A DNA stretch of 64,000 bases from NCBI GenBank assembly GCA_036023115.1, contig JAYKKT010000037.1, positions 1,054,001 to 1,118,000 of the forward strand, in the 5' to 3' direction. Numbering within the stretch: position 1 is the stretch's first letter; each line of letters begins with the position of its first letter. Below, piece after piece: positions 1 through 11,400 of this stretch. A model generated the notes under the pieces. It was not told the DNA's origin and did no database searches. It saw only the letters and a list, made by a program, of their open reading frames with translations. This DNA comes from Brasenia schreberi. Its lineage: Eukaryota; Streptophyta; Magnoliopsida; Nymphaeales; Cabombaceae. Made by a program: the position numbers and the translations under genes.

Positions 1-1013
1 CCATACCTGTGATTTGTGACCTTGAGAAGGAGCCTATGAAAGTCAGCTGCCCTAAGCAAGATGGTCTCTGTATGGTTTCTTTTGATGTTTTAGGTTTTCA
101 AAATTCCTTTTCAAAAGGAGAAACTCCTTATGGTTTCTATCAAAAGGACTTCCAATTTCTTAATCTCTCCTCACTCCGGTTTTGATGCCCATTACTCAAC
201 AAAGATTTTTTTATAGAAAATTTTGAATAATATTTCAAAATTCAATTTCTTACCCAACAAAGCCTAATCTTTAAACAAAATGAAATCCAAATAAGCAAGT
301 CCTATTTCTACTTTAGGACTTTCATGATGAGTCTTTTCTCCATTGTGGGGGATTTTGGGAAAGAATTACCCGCGATCCCTTCTGAAGCGTCCCAAGATTT
401 AAGGGAAAGAATTTTTTTATAGAAAATTACTCTTTTAAGCTTTTGGCTTTCTTTTTCTTTTCTTTCTTCAAAGGGGACCTCTATATTGGAGGTTTTTGTT
501 TTCCCTTTTCTTTTCTTTTCCTTTTTGGAAGACCTCTATATTGGAGGTTTTATTTCCTTCATTTTCTTTTGATTTTTGTCAATTTTCCTTTTTTGGAGAA
601 ATGAAGTGAGAAGTACAACCCATCTCTTTAGATAATCGACCCAGCCAAGAATATCCTATTTCCTAATAGCACCTGCCATTTGAAAATATCTTGCTCTTTC
701 GAAACCAAGCCTCATTTGGTAAGACAAAGATTTTTGAAATATTACCAAATGTTTTTGGAAACTCTATTTTTCATAAAGCATCAATTCCCTAATTTAGGGT
801 CACATAATCCATTTTTGGTCCTTCTTTCAAGAAATTCAAAGGAGGTTCATTTTTAAAATCTTTTCAAAAGAAATTTAAAGTAGTCCCTATACCTAATATT
901 GGGCATTTATAGGGTCCACTAAATTTCTTCCCTCAACATCAACTTACCAATATGCATTTTATGGTGCCCTCTTGCAATATAGGGACCATCCCACACGGGC
1001 CACCACCTACTAA
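1..1013 (-). mobile_element. Gypsy M0: 3' spacer and integrase C-terminal remnant
   Basis: Minus-strand Ty3/gypsy sequence, the left end of element M0 whose 3' LTR is outside the window. Bases 1-860 match the spacer that follows integrase in the other copies (compare 24.9-26.3 kb, plus strand, and 39.7-40.8 kb); they are rich in pyrimidine tracts and code for nothing. Read on the minus strand, about 877-1013 still encodes the integrase C-terminal block WWPVWDGPYIA, equivalent to WRPNWDGPYVV in the intact integrase at 40843-42306, followed by stops. No DDE core is present. Confidence 0.75.
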
Positions 1014-1240
1014 ATAAATGTGGGCCTCTTGTGGGTGAATGATGTAAATGACATGTAAAATGTATTCCTATGACATAGTGGAGATATATGCTTTATGAAA
1101 TGATGAATGTATTCAATCTCCATGAAAGGTATTTAAGGAATAAACTCTAAATGCCCCTAGTTTGGAGGGAATGACATGAGCATTCATATACTATGGCCGA
1201 CCCCTAATGCGGCATGAATGATTTTCAACATGATGCACGA
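1014..1240 (-). mobile_element. Gypsy M0: filler replacing deleted pol
   Basis: About 225 bases of AT-rich non-coding sequence where RT, RNase H and integrase should lie. The same sequence in the same place occurs in element P2 (about 24790-25060, plus strand), so the replacement is inherited rather than private to this copy. Its own origin is not recognisable. Confidence 0.65.
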
Positions 1241-2340
1241 TCTTAATTCTTGGCATTGATATAATCTTTAGTCTTCGATGTATTTTAGGTTAAGTTCACT
1301 CCCTAAATTGACTTCTAGGAAATCCCTCCTATGAAATTTGAAGGTTTTTCCAAGTCAAGGATTTTATGGAATTTAGAAAGCTCGGAGGCTTGATCATCCT
1401 CATGGATGAGGTGATCTTCCTCTTTGCCTTGATCACTCTCAAGTATTTTGATTTCTAGGAAGTATCATGCATAAGAGAAGGATTATGCAAAAAAGGTATT
1501 TCAGAATTCATGAATTTTTGTTTTTGTTTTTTATTTTGGAAAACAAGATTTTTGGGTTTTTCAAATTTTTCCATTTTTTTGGATTTTTCAAAGCAACTAG
1601 TAGAAGGCAAAACAAGCAAAACTTTCTTTTTGAGATTTTCGATTTTTGCCATTTTTTTTGGGGTTTTTGGATTTTTTTAATTTTGTTGGTCTTTTGAAAT
1701 AAATATTTTTGTATTTTTTCAAAAAAAGGATTTTCCATCAAACCTGCAAAGAAAACACTACGAGTTAGACTCCAAATAAGATGTCTAAACCACAGGTTTC
1801 AAGATTAGTAGGTTCTACGGCACCCTTGACCCAATTGGTCTTGGGTGGCAGCTCAGGTGGTATGACTAGGTTATACCCTAGGCCACGTCGACCCTGGTTT
1901 GGTAGAGGTATGATGAGTTCAAGTTCTCCTTAGTCCTTAGCTCCCAACCGTTGGTAGGGTATGTATAACATGTTTAACAACATCTTTCAAGGCTTTTCGA
2001 GTTTAGAAAACTTTTGGTATAGAGGGTGGTTTTGGAAAGTTGTGTCATCTATGGCAGGGTTATCCACTCTAGTAGTCTCTTTTGGAAGGTACATGAATTT
2101 AGGTATGGAAAGGTTTGACCTGCCTAGAATATACACGACTCCAAACTTGGAAGGTTTAGATATTTTGAGAAGGCTTAGGTTGGACGTTTCTATGCTTTTC
2201 TCTACTTCCTGGCTTGGCTCACTCGACAAACAAGGAAAGGTTTGTATCCCATTGAGTTGGGGGGTGTTCTCTTCAAAAACTATTACAACCTGGTTATCCC
2301 ATGGGATCTTGAGACATTTATGGAAGGTAGATGGGACGAC
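1241..2340 (-). pseudogene. Gypsy M0: protease-RT linker, broken
   Basis: Minus-strand linker between protease and RT. About 1241-1450 keeps the start of the RT module (peptides like KFHKILDLEKPSNF). About 1450-1740 is an A-rich (minus strand) low-complexity stretch coding for Lys/Asn/Phe-rich peptide. About 1750-2330 keeps the upstream linker with a degraded G-patch-like motif (MLLNMLYIPYQRLGA near 1945-1990). Several stops make it non-functional. RT proper is absent because of the deletion to the left. Confidence 0.65.
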
Positions 2341-2622
2341 TCATAGAGAGTGGATCCATGGCCTTCCTAGCAACAAGTTGTAATGAGGGTTTATGTATAG
2401 GACATGGAACAACCCTTCATGAGGTATTCGACCGACTTCCATAAGTAGTTTTATGGAGCCTAAGGGATTGGAAGGATTCCCATCATATCCTGTGATGATA
2501 ATGGGACTTGGATCGAGCATGGAAACGGTTACTCCTATATGGGAAGCCACATGGAGGGGAAGGATATTGAGACCTCCTCCCCCGTCTACTAGACACTTGC
2601 CAAGAGGGTGATTATTCAACAC
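2341..2622 (-). pseudogene. Gypsy M0: aspartic protease (retropepsin) fragment
   Basis: A 93-codon open stretch carrying a retropepsin-like fold: active-site segment LVDGGGGLNILPLHVA near residues 11-26, then GYDG, and the C-terminal motif [11 protein letters not shown]. In an active element this protease would cut the Gag-Pol polyprotein inside the virus-like particle. The usual D[ST]G is replaced by DGGGG, shared with the copy at 49889-50365. The first Met is internal and not a real start; the protein would be released from a polyprotein. Confidence 0.75.
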
Positions 2623-3803
2623 TACTTCTATGTGCAGGGCTTGGTTATGGGTTACATCACACTTCCCAATTCGTCTTCGGTGAATACAATAGGAGCTTTG
2701 GCGAAGATGGGAGAGACCAAGATAGATAGGGATTCAGAGGAGATGGTGGTGTTGACTGTAGCCTTTTCTAAGATCTCCTCTAAGACTCGTCTACGTTTAG
2801 GAGAGGTTTTTATTAACTCCAGGATAGACATGTTAATTGGGAGCTTGGAAAGGTGTAGTTCTACGTCGTATGGGTTTATCACCACGCCCTTACCTTTGTT
2901 CATGCCCTATGATGAACTTAGAATGCAGGCTTGTGGGGGGCCAAGTATAACGACTCCCCCCTTGCTAGTTGGTTTGGCTAGGTGTGGGGGTTGATAGATC
3001 CTCCCGGATCTAGTCACTTTCCCTGCACTCTTCCTAGGGCGCGATCCTATCTTGGTTCTAGACTGGTTTCTCAGGGCACCTCGAATCTCTATGAAAGCTC
3101 TAGCCGAGGGAGGGACTTTAAGCGCTCCCCGGATCACTATTATTTTGTCGTTTTTTATTACAGGAAAGTGTAGTGTGTGAGAGGTGGTATGCACGGTATG
3201 CAATGCATGCTCATGACGTGTTTAATTGAAAGCATACCTTTTTTCCTTCCTACTTGAACCCGCGTGATTAGAAAAGGGTTCCTTGAAGATGGCTTGAGGG
3301 GGGTCTTGCTCCTCCGAGACGTGCAGCTTACCTTGCTCAATCAAGTCTTCAATATTATTTTTCAAGGTGTAGTAGTGTTCTGTATCATGACCCTTGAGCC
3401 TATGATATTTAAACAAACTATTCAAAAGCCTTCCTTGAGATGGTGCCCCTTCGGGGATCTCTGGAGGACTTGTGAGACCCTGTACTAGCAAGATGTCTAG
3501 GACCTCCATGAGTGGTTGTCCTAGGTTGGTGTACTCCCTTTTTTTAAATCTTTTTATATTTTTTTGATTTTTTTCAAAAGCTTTTTGCCAAGAAGGTTTG
3601 GAGGACCCTGCTGAACCTTGCTCTACTTGGACGTTGGCTACCTTTTGTGTTTTTGCTCCTCCCTCTAGTACATGTGACTCGTATGCCCTAGGTTTTTCAA
3701 ACCTTTTTGGAAAATTCTTGCCTTTCCATAAATCTTTGTAAGTTCCCTTTTTCAAATTCATTTCAAATAGGAAAGCTTTCTTGATTAATTTTTGGAAGGT
3801 AGA
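2623..3803 (-). pseudogene. Gypsy M0: gag C-terminal half, interrupted by LINE
   Basis: Minus-strand Gag remnant. The best open stretch (3222-3803) starts inside the capsid-like region (TFQKLIKKAFLFEMNLKKG, matching 51.2-51.3 kb) and ends with the knuckle-like segment YHRLKGHDTEHYYTLKNNIE. The knuckle cysteines are Phe and Tyr here (the copy near 50.9 kb has CKYH...HDTNQC), so zinc binding is probably lost. 2907-3203 encodes the gag-protease spacer with the motif TRSGRIYQPPHL. The N-terminal half of Gag is missing: the reading stops at about 3803 where an RTE LINE fragment begins. Confidence 0.75.
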
Positions 3804-4577
3804 ATAAGGAATAGAGAGCGAGTACACTTATACCCATATACAAGAATAAGAGAGACATTCAGAATTGTGTGAATTATTGAAGTATCAAGTTAATGAGTCA
3901 TACTATGAAATTATGGGGGAAAATTATCGAACATAGGTTAACACAAATATCAAGTACAACTGAGAACCAATTTAGATTCATACCAATCAGATCTACTATT
4001 GAAGCGATTCACCTTTTGAGACGTCTTGTGGAACATTTTAGAGCAAAAAAGAAAGACCTTCTCATGATATATCTTGAAAAAACTTACAATAGGGTTCCAA
4101 AGGATGTTCTTTGGAGAACTTTGGAAAAAGAGGTATCCCATTAACGTACATAAACCTTATAAGAGATATGTACGATGATGCAAAAACATGTGTGAGGGCT
4201 CATGAAAGAATGACAGACTTCTTTGAAGTTAATATTAGGTTACATTAAGGATCAACTTTAAGTACATACTTATTTATAATGGTGATTGATCAATTAATAA
4301 AACATATTTAAGATGAAGTACCTTGGTGTATATTATTTGCAAATGACATTGTGTTAGTAAAGGAGTCTAACAAAAAAGTTAATAGAAAATTAGAACTATG
4401 AAGAGAAATATTAGAAAGTAAAGGCTTCCGACTTAGTAGAACAAAGACAAAATATATGGAATGTAAGTTTGATCATTTGGTTACTTCAGAGGACATAGAA
4501 ATTAAAATTGACACACATTGCATCCTCAAAAGGAAAAGTTTTAAATACCTAGGGTCAATTTTTAAGAGTGATAAGAA
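3803..4577 (+). mobile_element. RTE-clade LINE fragment (RT domain), plus strand
   Basis: Plus-strand, 5'- and 3'-truncated piece of a non-LTR retrotransposon. It aligns with the reverse complement of the fuller RTE copy at 21144-24425. Recognisable RT peptide runs from the template-binding region ([20 protein letters not shown], about 3990-4050) through a broken D-box region (near 4070-4100) to the FAND catalytic box (near 4340; FADD in the fuller copy). Frameshifts and stops abound. It starts inside gypsy M0 gag and ends abruptly at a junction with an RTE piece in the other orientation. Confidence 0.75.
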
Positions 4578-4773
4578 TTAACAACAACAACTAAATCTTT
4601 TACCATACTAAATGGGTCGGCTACATGGATTCTTTGTTTCCACAGAGCCTTATCATAATGTGTAGAATTCATGGTAGATACAAACAAAGTTTTACGCTAG
4701 CTATCGAAAGCCTAACACAACTCTCCTCCTTTATCCGGGATTAGGACCTATCATGATCCCTTAAAAAGGAAAA
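4578..4773 (-). mobile_element. Short internally deleted RTE derivative
   Basis: About 195 bases made of the two ends of an RTE LINE on the minus strand. 4578-4640 matches the RTE 3' end including the trinucleotide tail (seen on the plus strand as aacaacaacaact). About 4680-4760 matches the RTE 5' end near 24310-24390 (plus-strand motif ctcctcctttatccggg). The about 3 kb between is absent. It may be a SINE-like non-autonomous RTE or two fused fragments. Confidence 0.5.
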
Positions 4774-5358
4774 TGTTTTCTCAATTAATCAATATATGAA
4801 CAATAAGAACCGTGTTTCTATAAAAAGGGTAAAATAAATTAGAAACACAAGTAATGCTTTTCTAAATAAGCAACAACATAATGGACCTTAAAAGCTCTTA
4901 AACAAAGGGATAAATTTGATTTTCAGAGGAAAAATGTTTTTTGCAAAGAGAACCAAACACAAATTTCTTCAAGATAGAAAACAAAAATAATGCCTTTGAG
5001 AATGAAAAGAAACGAACAAGCTTTAAAACATGAATAGACCAATCTCAAGCCCGATAGACATGTCACAATTTCACACTCAAACATAAATAAAATCAACAGG
5101 AATTTCAGAAAATGGAATATTGGGGCAGTCAGCCAGGTATACTACAGCCGACTGCACCCTCTTTTTCTTCTCTTTATTTCAAGCAATAGAGTTGTTTGCT
5201 GGTAGGGTTTCCCCTTAAATACCAGCATTACAATACTAATCACAATTACATCAATACCATTAATGAGCCTAATTTAAAGCTACCTTTAAAAACAAAGTAA
5301 CAATAAACTAAGTATTGTACTAATATATGTAAAGGATATAATCATAGCCTTCTTAACA
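4774..5358 (-). mobile_element. Ty1/copia LTR
   Basis: Proposed 585-bp LTR of a minus-strand copia element. On the minus strand it begins TGTTAAGAAGGC directly after a polypurine tract (TTGAGGGGGAG, 5359-5374), the usual copia arrangement, and ends ..GAGAAAACA at 4774, giving TG...CA ends. No partner LTR or target duplication is visible because the element is truncated on its 5' side at 6515. Confidence 0.65.
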
Positions 5359-6515
5359 CTCCCCCTCAAGTTGGGTGAAAGATAGACGTTACACCCAACT
5401 TCTTACATAGTCTTTGCAACAGAATTCTGTTAAGAGCTTTGGTTAACATGTCTCTACACTGATTATCTGTCTTCACATGTTCGAGTTCAAATTCTTTGGA
5501 GCACATACTGTCACGTATAAAGTGTCAAAACCTGCCCAATCAGCATCTGTGAAAACTTCAACTCCCCTCTGCATGTTCTTTTGAAAAATAGTCCTTTTCC
5601 GGGAGTACTTTCTAAGTACCTCAAAATTCTAGATACAGCCTCAAGGTGTTCTTCATAGGGAGAGTGCATGTATTGACTTACTACACTAACAACAAAGGCT
5701 ATGTCTGGCTTAGCGTGAAATAAGTAGATGAGCATTCCCACTAATTTCTGTAGCTTGTAGAGTCAACTGGAACAATTTTTTCCATCTCCAAGCTTCTGAT
5801 TTGGCTCCATTGGAGTCTCAGCTGGTCTGCAGCCACTCATCCCTGTTTCAACTAAGAGATCAAGGATATATTTCCTCTGTGAAACCATAATTCCCTTCTT
5901 TGACTGAGCAATCTCTGTGCCTAGAAAATATCTTAGTGAACCTAAGTCTTTTATTTCAAACTCTGATCCTAGGCACTTTTTTAGCCTCTCCATTTCAACA
6001 TTATCATCTCCAGTCAGTATTATGTCATCAACATAAACGATGAAAACAACCACCTTCTCTATTGGTGAGAATTTCATAAACAATGTATGGTCTGTTTGTG
6101 CCTGGGAATACCCTTGCCTTTTTACAAATTGTGTAAACCTCTCAAACCACGCTCTAGGTGACTGTTTTAACTCCATATATACTTTCTCTTTGAGTTCTCC
6201 TTGTAAAAATGCATTATTCACGTCGTGTTGCCACATAGTCCACTTATTTTGAGCAGCAAGACTGATTATGACATGAATGGAGGTTAACTTAGCCACTGGT
6301 GCAAATGTCTCTTCATAGTAAATTCTCTAAGATTGACTATAACCTCTCGCCACAAGTCTGTCCTTATATCTTTCTAATGTTCTATCAGCTTTAAATTTGA
6401 TTGTATATACCCATCGGCAACCTGCTGCTTTTCTCCCTGATGGTAGATCAATAATATCCCATGTCTGATTCTTTTCAAGTGCTTGTATTTCTGATCTCAT
6501 CGCTTCAGTCCAATG
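5359..6515 (-). pseudogene. Ty1/copia RT-RNase H fragment, decayed
   Basis: Minus-strand 3' part of a copia polyprotein. From 6515 leftward the RT reads HWTEAMRSEIQALEKNQTW, then DLPSGRKAAGCRWVYTIKFK and LVARGYSQ. The largest open stretch (5763-6296) has NAFLQGELKEKVYMELK and the catalytic VYVDDIILTGDD. 5511-5741 holds the linker motif HLEAVSRILRYLESTPGKGL. RNase H is internally deleted after ADWAG, and the C-terminal tail (LCKKLGVTSIF) runs into the polypurine tract. The polyprotein lacks gag, protease and integrase; it is cut at 6515, where gypsy LTR sequence starts. It cannot be autonomous. Confidence 0.85.
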
Positions 6516-7630
6516 TACCTCTAAAAATCACCAAATTTTTATAGGACATAGCTTATGGTGTGGAGGATCTGTATCAGATCTAAATTCAGGGTGGAATTGA
6601 AGTAAAATTAAATCAATGAAGTACCCCTACTTAGGTACTCATAACTGTCCTGTTATAGAAATACAAAGACTCAAAGATGAGCCTTTATCTCGGTGATCTG
6701 AGTTCCAAATTTGATGAATTTGATATTGCTGGAAAGCTGTAGATGTCAGCATTCCAATGAATCAAAATTTATCCAATTTGGAAACCTATAGACAGAGTTA
6801 TGGGATGAACTCTATTGTAGGAAAACTGAATGTTCAAACAGTGGAAAGGTATTTACCCTATTTTGCCCAATTTTATTTATGTAGATGCACGGCCCTAAAA
6901 TTCTTTAAAATTTAATTAAGAGTGGGATTGTGTGTAGAATGTGTGGACAAAATTTTAGATTAATTGGAGTAGGGATTCAGGAATTAAAAATACAACAAAC
7001 AACGTATGTAGAGATACAAAAGTTCAGTTTCAGGTTTTTAAGAACATACATGATGCAAACTCACCCGAATTAAAATTGCAGCAATACAACTCACGAATTA
7101 AAGTGCTGAAATGAAATGAATGAAAATTATATGTATAAGCTTAAGCATAGAGAGGGTAGAGAATATAAAGCGTTTATAGAATATATTGGGGTAGAATCGC
7201 ATAATCAAACACATAGAGTGTGTGTATATAAGAGTGAAAATTTAGCAACATAATTGAAATTCGTCAAATCTAATCACTATTACGACGTGGGGGAAGACAA
7301 TGCTCTATTAATACAATCCCATTTCAATTAGATCAATAATAAAGAAAGATTAAGAACAAAGGGATGAAATACTTACAGAAATTTCACCCAATCGGCCAGA
7401 ATTTCAAGATTGAAATCCGACCAGCACCTCCTTCTTCTTGCTTCAAACTCCCATATACTCAAGCCTAGTTCTACCCTCTTCTTCCCCTCTCTTTTTCCTT
7501 CACTTGTAGCCCACAATTTCTTCTTGGGATCAGCCTCCTCTTGCTGGAAGTTTCCCTAACTATCTCTCTCCAAGGTTCCCCAATTTCCAAAGTGTGCAAG
7601 ATTGGTTCACCCTTTCCCCCCCTTAGCCCT

Positions 7631-7638
7631 TTTTATAG
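7631..7638 (-). promoter_or_regulatory. LTR TATA box
   Basis: CTATAAAA on the minus strand, within GTCTATAAAAAGG. It sits in the position equivalent to GCCTATAAA in three other LTRs of this family (19443, 27952, 54701), so it is probably the core promoter of the retroelement transcript. Confidence 0.55.
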
Positions 7639-7909
7639 ACCAAGGGGTTGGCTTCTAGCCCTTTCCTTGGAGCGGGTTGGATTAGCTCCCCATATGATAT
7701 CCAACCCTCTTTAGGTGGTCCCCATCATGGTGGATTGGACCAACCCCATGTGGGCTGGTCTCCAAGTGAACCCAGCTTTAGATTAGGTTCCATCAAGTTC
7801 ACTTTTTTCAACCGGTCAGTGCAAGTCCTACCTTAGCTTTATTTTGATCCTTTGGCAATTTTTACAACTTGATACCAGGTGCTTCATATTGGCCGTGTGC
7901 ACTTGAAGC

Positions 7910-8190
7910 TCTTTCTCGATTTGATAAGCTCAACCCTATTTTGAATTTGAACTTGACTTGATAGACTTGGCCCCATCTTGATTTTGAACTTGATTCTATC
8001 TTGATTTGATGAGCTCGATCCTTGAACTTGGTCTCATCTTGATTTGATACGCTCGATCCTTGAACTTGATCTCCTCTTGATTTGATAAGCTTGATCCTTG
8101 AACTTGATCTCATCTTGATACAATAAACTTGATCCCATATCTGAATTCGAACTTGATCTCATCTTGATTTGATAGTCTCGATCTTATCTT
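7910..8190. repeat. Minisatellite inside LTR, about 38-bp unit
   Basis: Repeated phrase gctcgatccttgaacttg followed by atctcatcttgatttgat, with at least three clear units of 38 bp near 8025-8110 and looser units on both sides. It lies between the TATA box and the LTR 5' end, in the U3 region. Confidence 0.75.
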
Positions 8191-8423
8191 CTTCGATTTT
8201 GGGAATCGATCTGGATCCAGGCTTGGATTGGGTCTCACCTGTTTATCTGCTTTGTTTCGAAATTTATGGGTTATTGAATTTAAAACCTTTATTTTGAAAT
8301 ATTCCCCAAAAGACTTAAACTTTAAAAATTTGGGGTTTTTGAATTTAAAGGTGCATAAAGGCTTTAAATTGACTTTCGAAATTTAGGAGTTTTTGAAAAC
8401 ATTTTAAATTTTGGGTGTTTACA

Positions 8424-10280
8424 GGTTAGCACCATACCCTTACCTTTATCGATGCCATGAAATGAATTTGGGATGGTTGTTTTGGGTGGTCGGGTAGAAC
8501 GGCCACCCCCTTGCTAGTTGGTTTAGCTAAGTACGGAGGTTGATAGATTTTTCCAGATCTAGTCACCTCCCATACACTTTCCCTAGGGCTCGACCCTATC
8601 TTGGTTCTAATCTGATTCCTTGGGGCACCTTAAATTTTTACAAAGGCTCTAACCGGGGGCAGGACTCTAAGCACTCCCTATATTACTATTTTTTTGTCTT
8701 TTTCTATTACGGGAAGGTGTAGTGTGTGATAGGTGGTGTAGATCGTATGTCATGATCATGATTTTCGTTTGAGTGAAGACATACCTTTTTGTCCTTCTCA
8801 CTCATGCTTGCGTGAGTCGGGAAGGGTTATTTGAAGATGGCTTGAGGGGGGTCTTGCTCCTCTGAGACGTGCAACCTACCCTGCTCTATCAAGTCTTCGA
8901 TCTTATTTTTCAAGGAGTAGCAGTGTTATGTATCATGGCCTTTGAGTCTATGATATTTGCAAAAGTTGTTTAAAAACCTTCCTTGAGGGGGTGCCCTTTC
9001 AGGGATTTCTGGGAGACTTCTAAGACCCTGTGCTAGCAAAATGTCTAGGACTCTCGTGAGTGGTTGTTCTAGGTTGGTACATTCTATTTTCTCAAATCTT
9101 TTTTTATTTTTTTGATTTTTTTCAAAAGGTCTTTGTCCTGAAGGTTTGGAGGGCCCAACTAAACCTGGCTCTACTCAGACATTGGCCACCTTTTGCATTT
9201 TTACTCATCCCTCCGGTGCAGGTAGCTCATATGCCCAAGGTTTTTCAAACTTTTTTAGAAAATTCTTCCCCTTCTATAAATCTTCATAAGTTTTCTTTTT
9301 CAAATTCGTTTAAAAAAAGAAGCTTTTTTTATTAATTTTTGGAAAATAGAGATTTCATGCAGGGAAAGGAGAGTTTTCAAATCAGTTTTGAAATTTTCAA
9401 GGATAAGCATTACTGTACATTCCTCAGAGATTGGTTCTTTAACCTGGCCTAGGAGTGATCTCCACCTGACGATCAATGCATGCGCATCATCGTTAGGGGC
9501 TTGCTTGGTATCTCTCAAAGTATTGAGAGTGGGCGTAACTTCTATGTTGTGAGAAAATCTTTGCATAAAATAATTTGCTAACTCGTTAAAATTGGTGAAT
9601 TGACTTAGGTCATAGGAAGCTAGCCATTTAAATGCATTTCCCTTCAGAGAATGGGGAAACTAGTAAACCCATTTGGAAGAATCTTTCTTTTCTTTGTATA
9701 CCCTTCGAGAGAATAGTTGGAGATGAGATTGTAGATCTCCATTTTCATCATACTGGTGGAAGCTCGGCATTTCATAGTCACTATCTATTTGGTAATCAGA
9801 GGGTAGGAAGTCGGATAGTGCATATGATCTCTTTTCTCTCGTTTGGCCTTTCAAAAGTTGTCGTAAGGCTTTTCGGTCTCTAATGGTAAAGGAATCGGGT
9901 TCTCATTCTTCCTCAAACTTTGAGGTCACCTTAGGCTTCCATGAATGGTTAGATTTTCTATGGGCCCTAGGTTTTTTGCCATGAGAGGAGCAAGATTCCA
10001 CTGCCTCAGCCTCCTGGCTTAAAGCAACAATTTTTTTCTCCATTTCCTTCATTATTTCCCTTTTTAGGGAGGCAAGCATGTCCTCTTTCAAAATTTCTTT
10101 TGAAAACATTTTCAAAAATTGGCTTGTAGATCATGAGGCCTTGCTTGACACTTCACAAGATCCTTCTTAACTAGACATGATTAACCTGTAAACAAGAACT
10201 TATCACGATTTGGAAAAGCGGATTCGTTTTGCAAATTTATAACGGATTCAAATAAATTCTTAAGACTCAAGTTCCACAGT
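8424..10280 (-). pseudogene. Gypsy M1: gag and gag-protease spacer, decayed
   Basis: Minus-strand internal region with gag only. From the right: N-terminal coiled-coil-like part (9903-10115, SQEAEAVESCSSHGKK, matching 51.9-52.0 kb), the capsid region (9300-9854, with LNTLRDTKQAPNDDAHALIV and LLSLHEISIFQKLIKK), and the C-terminal part to about 8850. 8424-8760 is the gag-protease spacer. Protease and all of pol are missing; at 8424 the sequence passes directly into an LTR terminus. Multiple stops and frameshifts. Confidence 0.75.
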
Positions 10281-10700
10281 GTGTGCCAAATCTATAGACG
10301 TGAATTTTTTATTTCAAACCTACATGGAGATTTCTGACTAACAAAGATTCTCAAAACTACGTCGTGTGCGCGAGCGTGCCAGTTAGTTTACTCAAACTAA
10401 CAAAGATTCAATTTCTGACTTCATTAAACGATTGTGGACAAGTGAGCTCTTATCGACGTAAGCCTTCTTGAACCGATGCTTAAGGGTCAGCCTAGACGCT
10501 TTGTAAATTATTTGAGATCCGGTAAATTTCGAAAAACAAGATTCAATTCCAAAACTTGACAAAATTCGTGATTTTGTTCTTAACTTAAAATATTTCATGT
10601 TCTGAAAAACAGAAACTGGTTTTGTTTTCAAAGGCCTGTTCTCTTATTTTTTTTAAAATACTTTTGAGTTTTCAAAAATTTTAAAAATTTAACAGAAGAT
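10281..10700 (-). mobile_element. Gypsy M1: primer binding site and 5' LTR stub
   Basis: 10281-10288 is a primer-binding-site remnant (minus strand TGGCACAC, as in M2 at 52267-52274). At 10293 begins the 3' end of the 5' LTR (plus strand tatagacgtgaat, the counterpart of TGTAGACGTG at other LTR ends). LTR homology (compare 20520-20890) fades at about 10700, so only about 0.4 kb of an expected 2 kb or more remains. Confidence 0.65.
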
Positions 10701-10749
10701 AGACATTCATTTAAAGTTGGCTCATCATAAAGGGAAGATCAAGAGGCAA

Positions 10750-11400
10750 AATTCATCCATCCCGTTGATCTAAACTCATAAGTTTAATTTTCTCTAGGTT
10801 TATATAACTTTTATCAAGTCACAATCAACCAAAGATTTTCTTTCCAACAATATTAAGTCCTTAGTCAATACCATCATAAGCCTCCGTCAATCCCTCTAGG
10901 TATGGCGTATGGCATAGATAATCCATTAGTTTGGTCGCCAATTGCATGCATATTTAATTACATAGAAAGCCCTTTATTATTTTCCTTTTGCACCAATTAG
11001 ACTTTTAGGTTTTAAACTCGTAATTGTTCATTAGAATTTTTTTATCATCAAATAACATAGGCATCCATTGAGTTTGGCCATAGACACCCATCGTTCTCCT
11101 CTCTTGCTTATTTTCAATTTTACAAAATTTCTTTTAGTTTTAGTCATTTTTTTGCTTCTGATCTGGTTATACTAGGTGTCATCACCCATTTATTCCTTAG
11201 AATCCTTCCATAAAGAAAATCCTTAACGTTAAGTTTGTCTTTAATTGCCATAAGCATCATCCGGTTCCATTAAGACCCATCTCACATTCCAAAATACTTG
11301 TCTTTAGACATCTTAACCAAGTCTTCTGCCTACTTAGTTTCATCCCATCGCCAACCGTCTTCCTTATTTTCACAATTGTTAATTTTCTTGCATTATTAAA
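10750..11400. repeat. Left arm of a large diverged inverted repeat
   Basis: The plus strand here matches the reverse complement of about 29690-30343 over about 650 bases with many substitutions and small indels. Examples are aatattaagtccttag with ataccatcataag, tagataatccattagtttgg, and catagacacccatcgt. Together with the sequence on both sides of the hAT insertion this suggests an older element of roughly 3.6 kb with long inverted arms, or an old inverted duplication. Terminal motifs and a target duplication could not be fixed. Confidence 0.6.

Larger units (their letters stand above)
6516..8423 (-). mobile_element. Gypsy LTR (Tat family), left-truncated
   Basis: Minus-strand LTR of the same family as 18734-20915: rc of 6650-6840 matches the segment around 20200-20400. 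Its 5' terminus is intact at the right end (plus strand ..tgggtgtttaca, i.e. TGTAAACACCC), and its 3' end is cut by the copia fragment. It contains a promoter-like TATA box (7631-7638) and a private tandem repeat (about 7910-8190). The intact terminus abuts internal gypsy sequence directly, as expected if one family member inserted into another. Confidence 0.75.

Noticed and set aside
1961..2383. 140-codon plus-strand frame in gypsy M0
   Set aside because: It is antisense to the linker and protease of M0; the minus-strand reading has clear homology.
7862..8113. 83-codon Ser/Arg/Lys-rich minus-strand frame
   Set aside because: Produced by the 38-bp LTR minisatellite.
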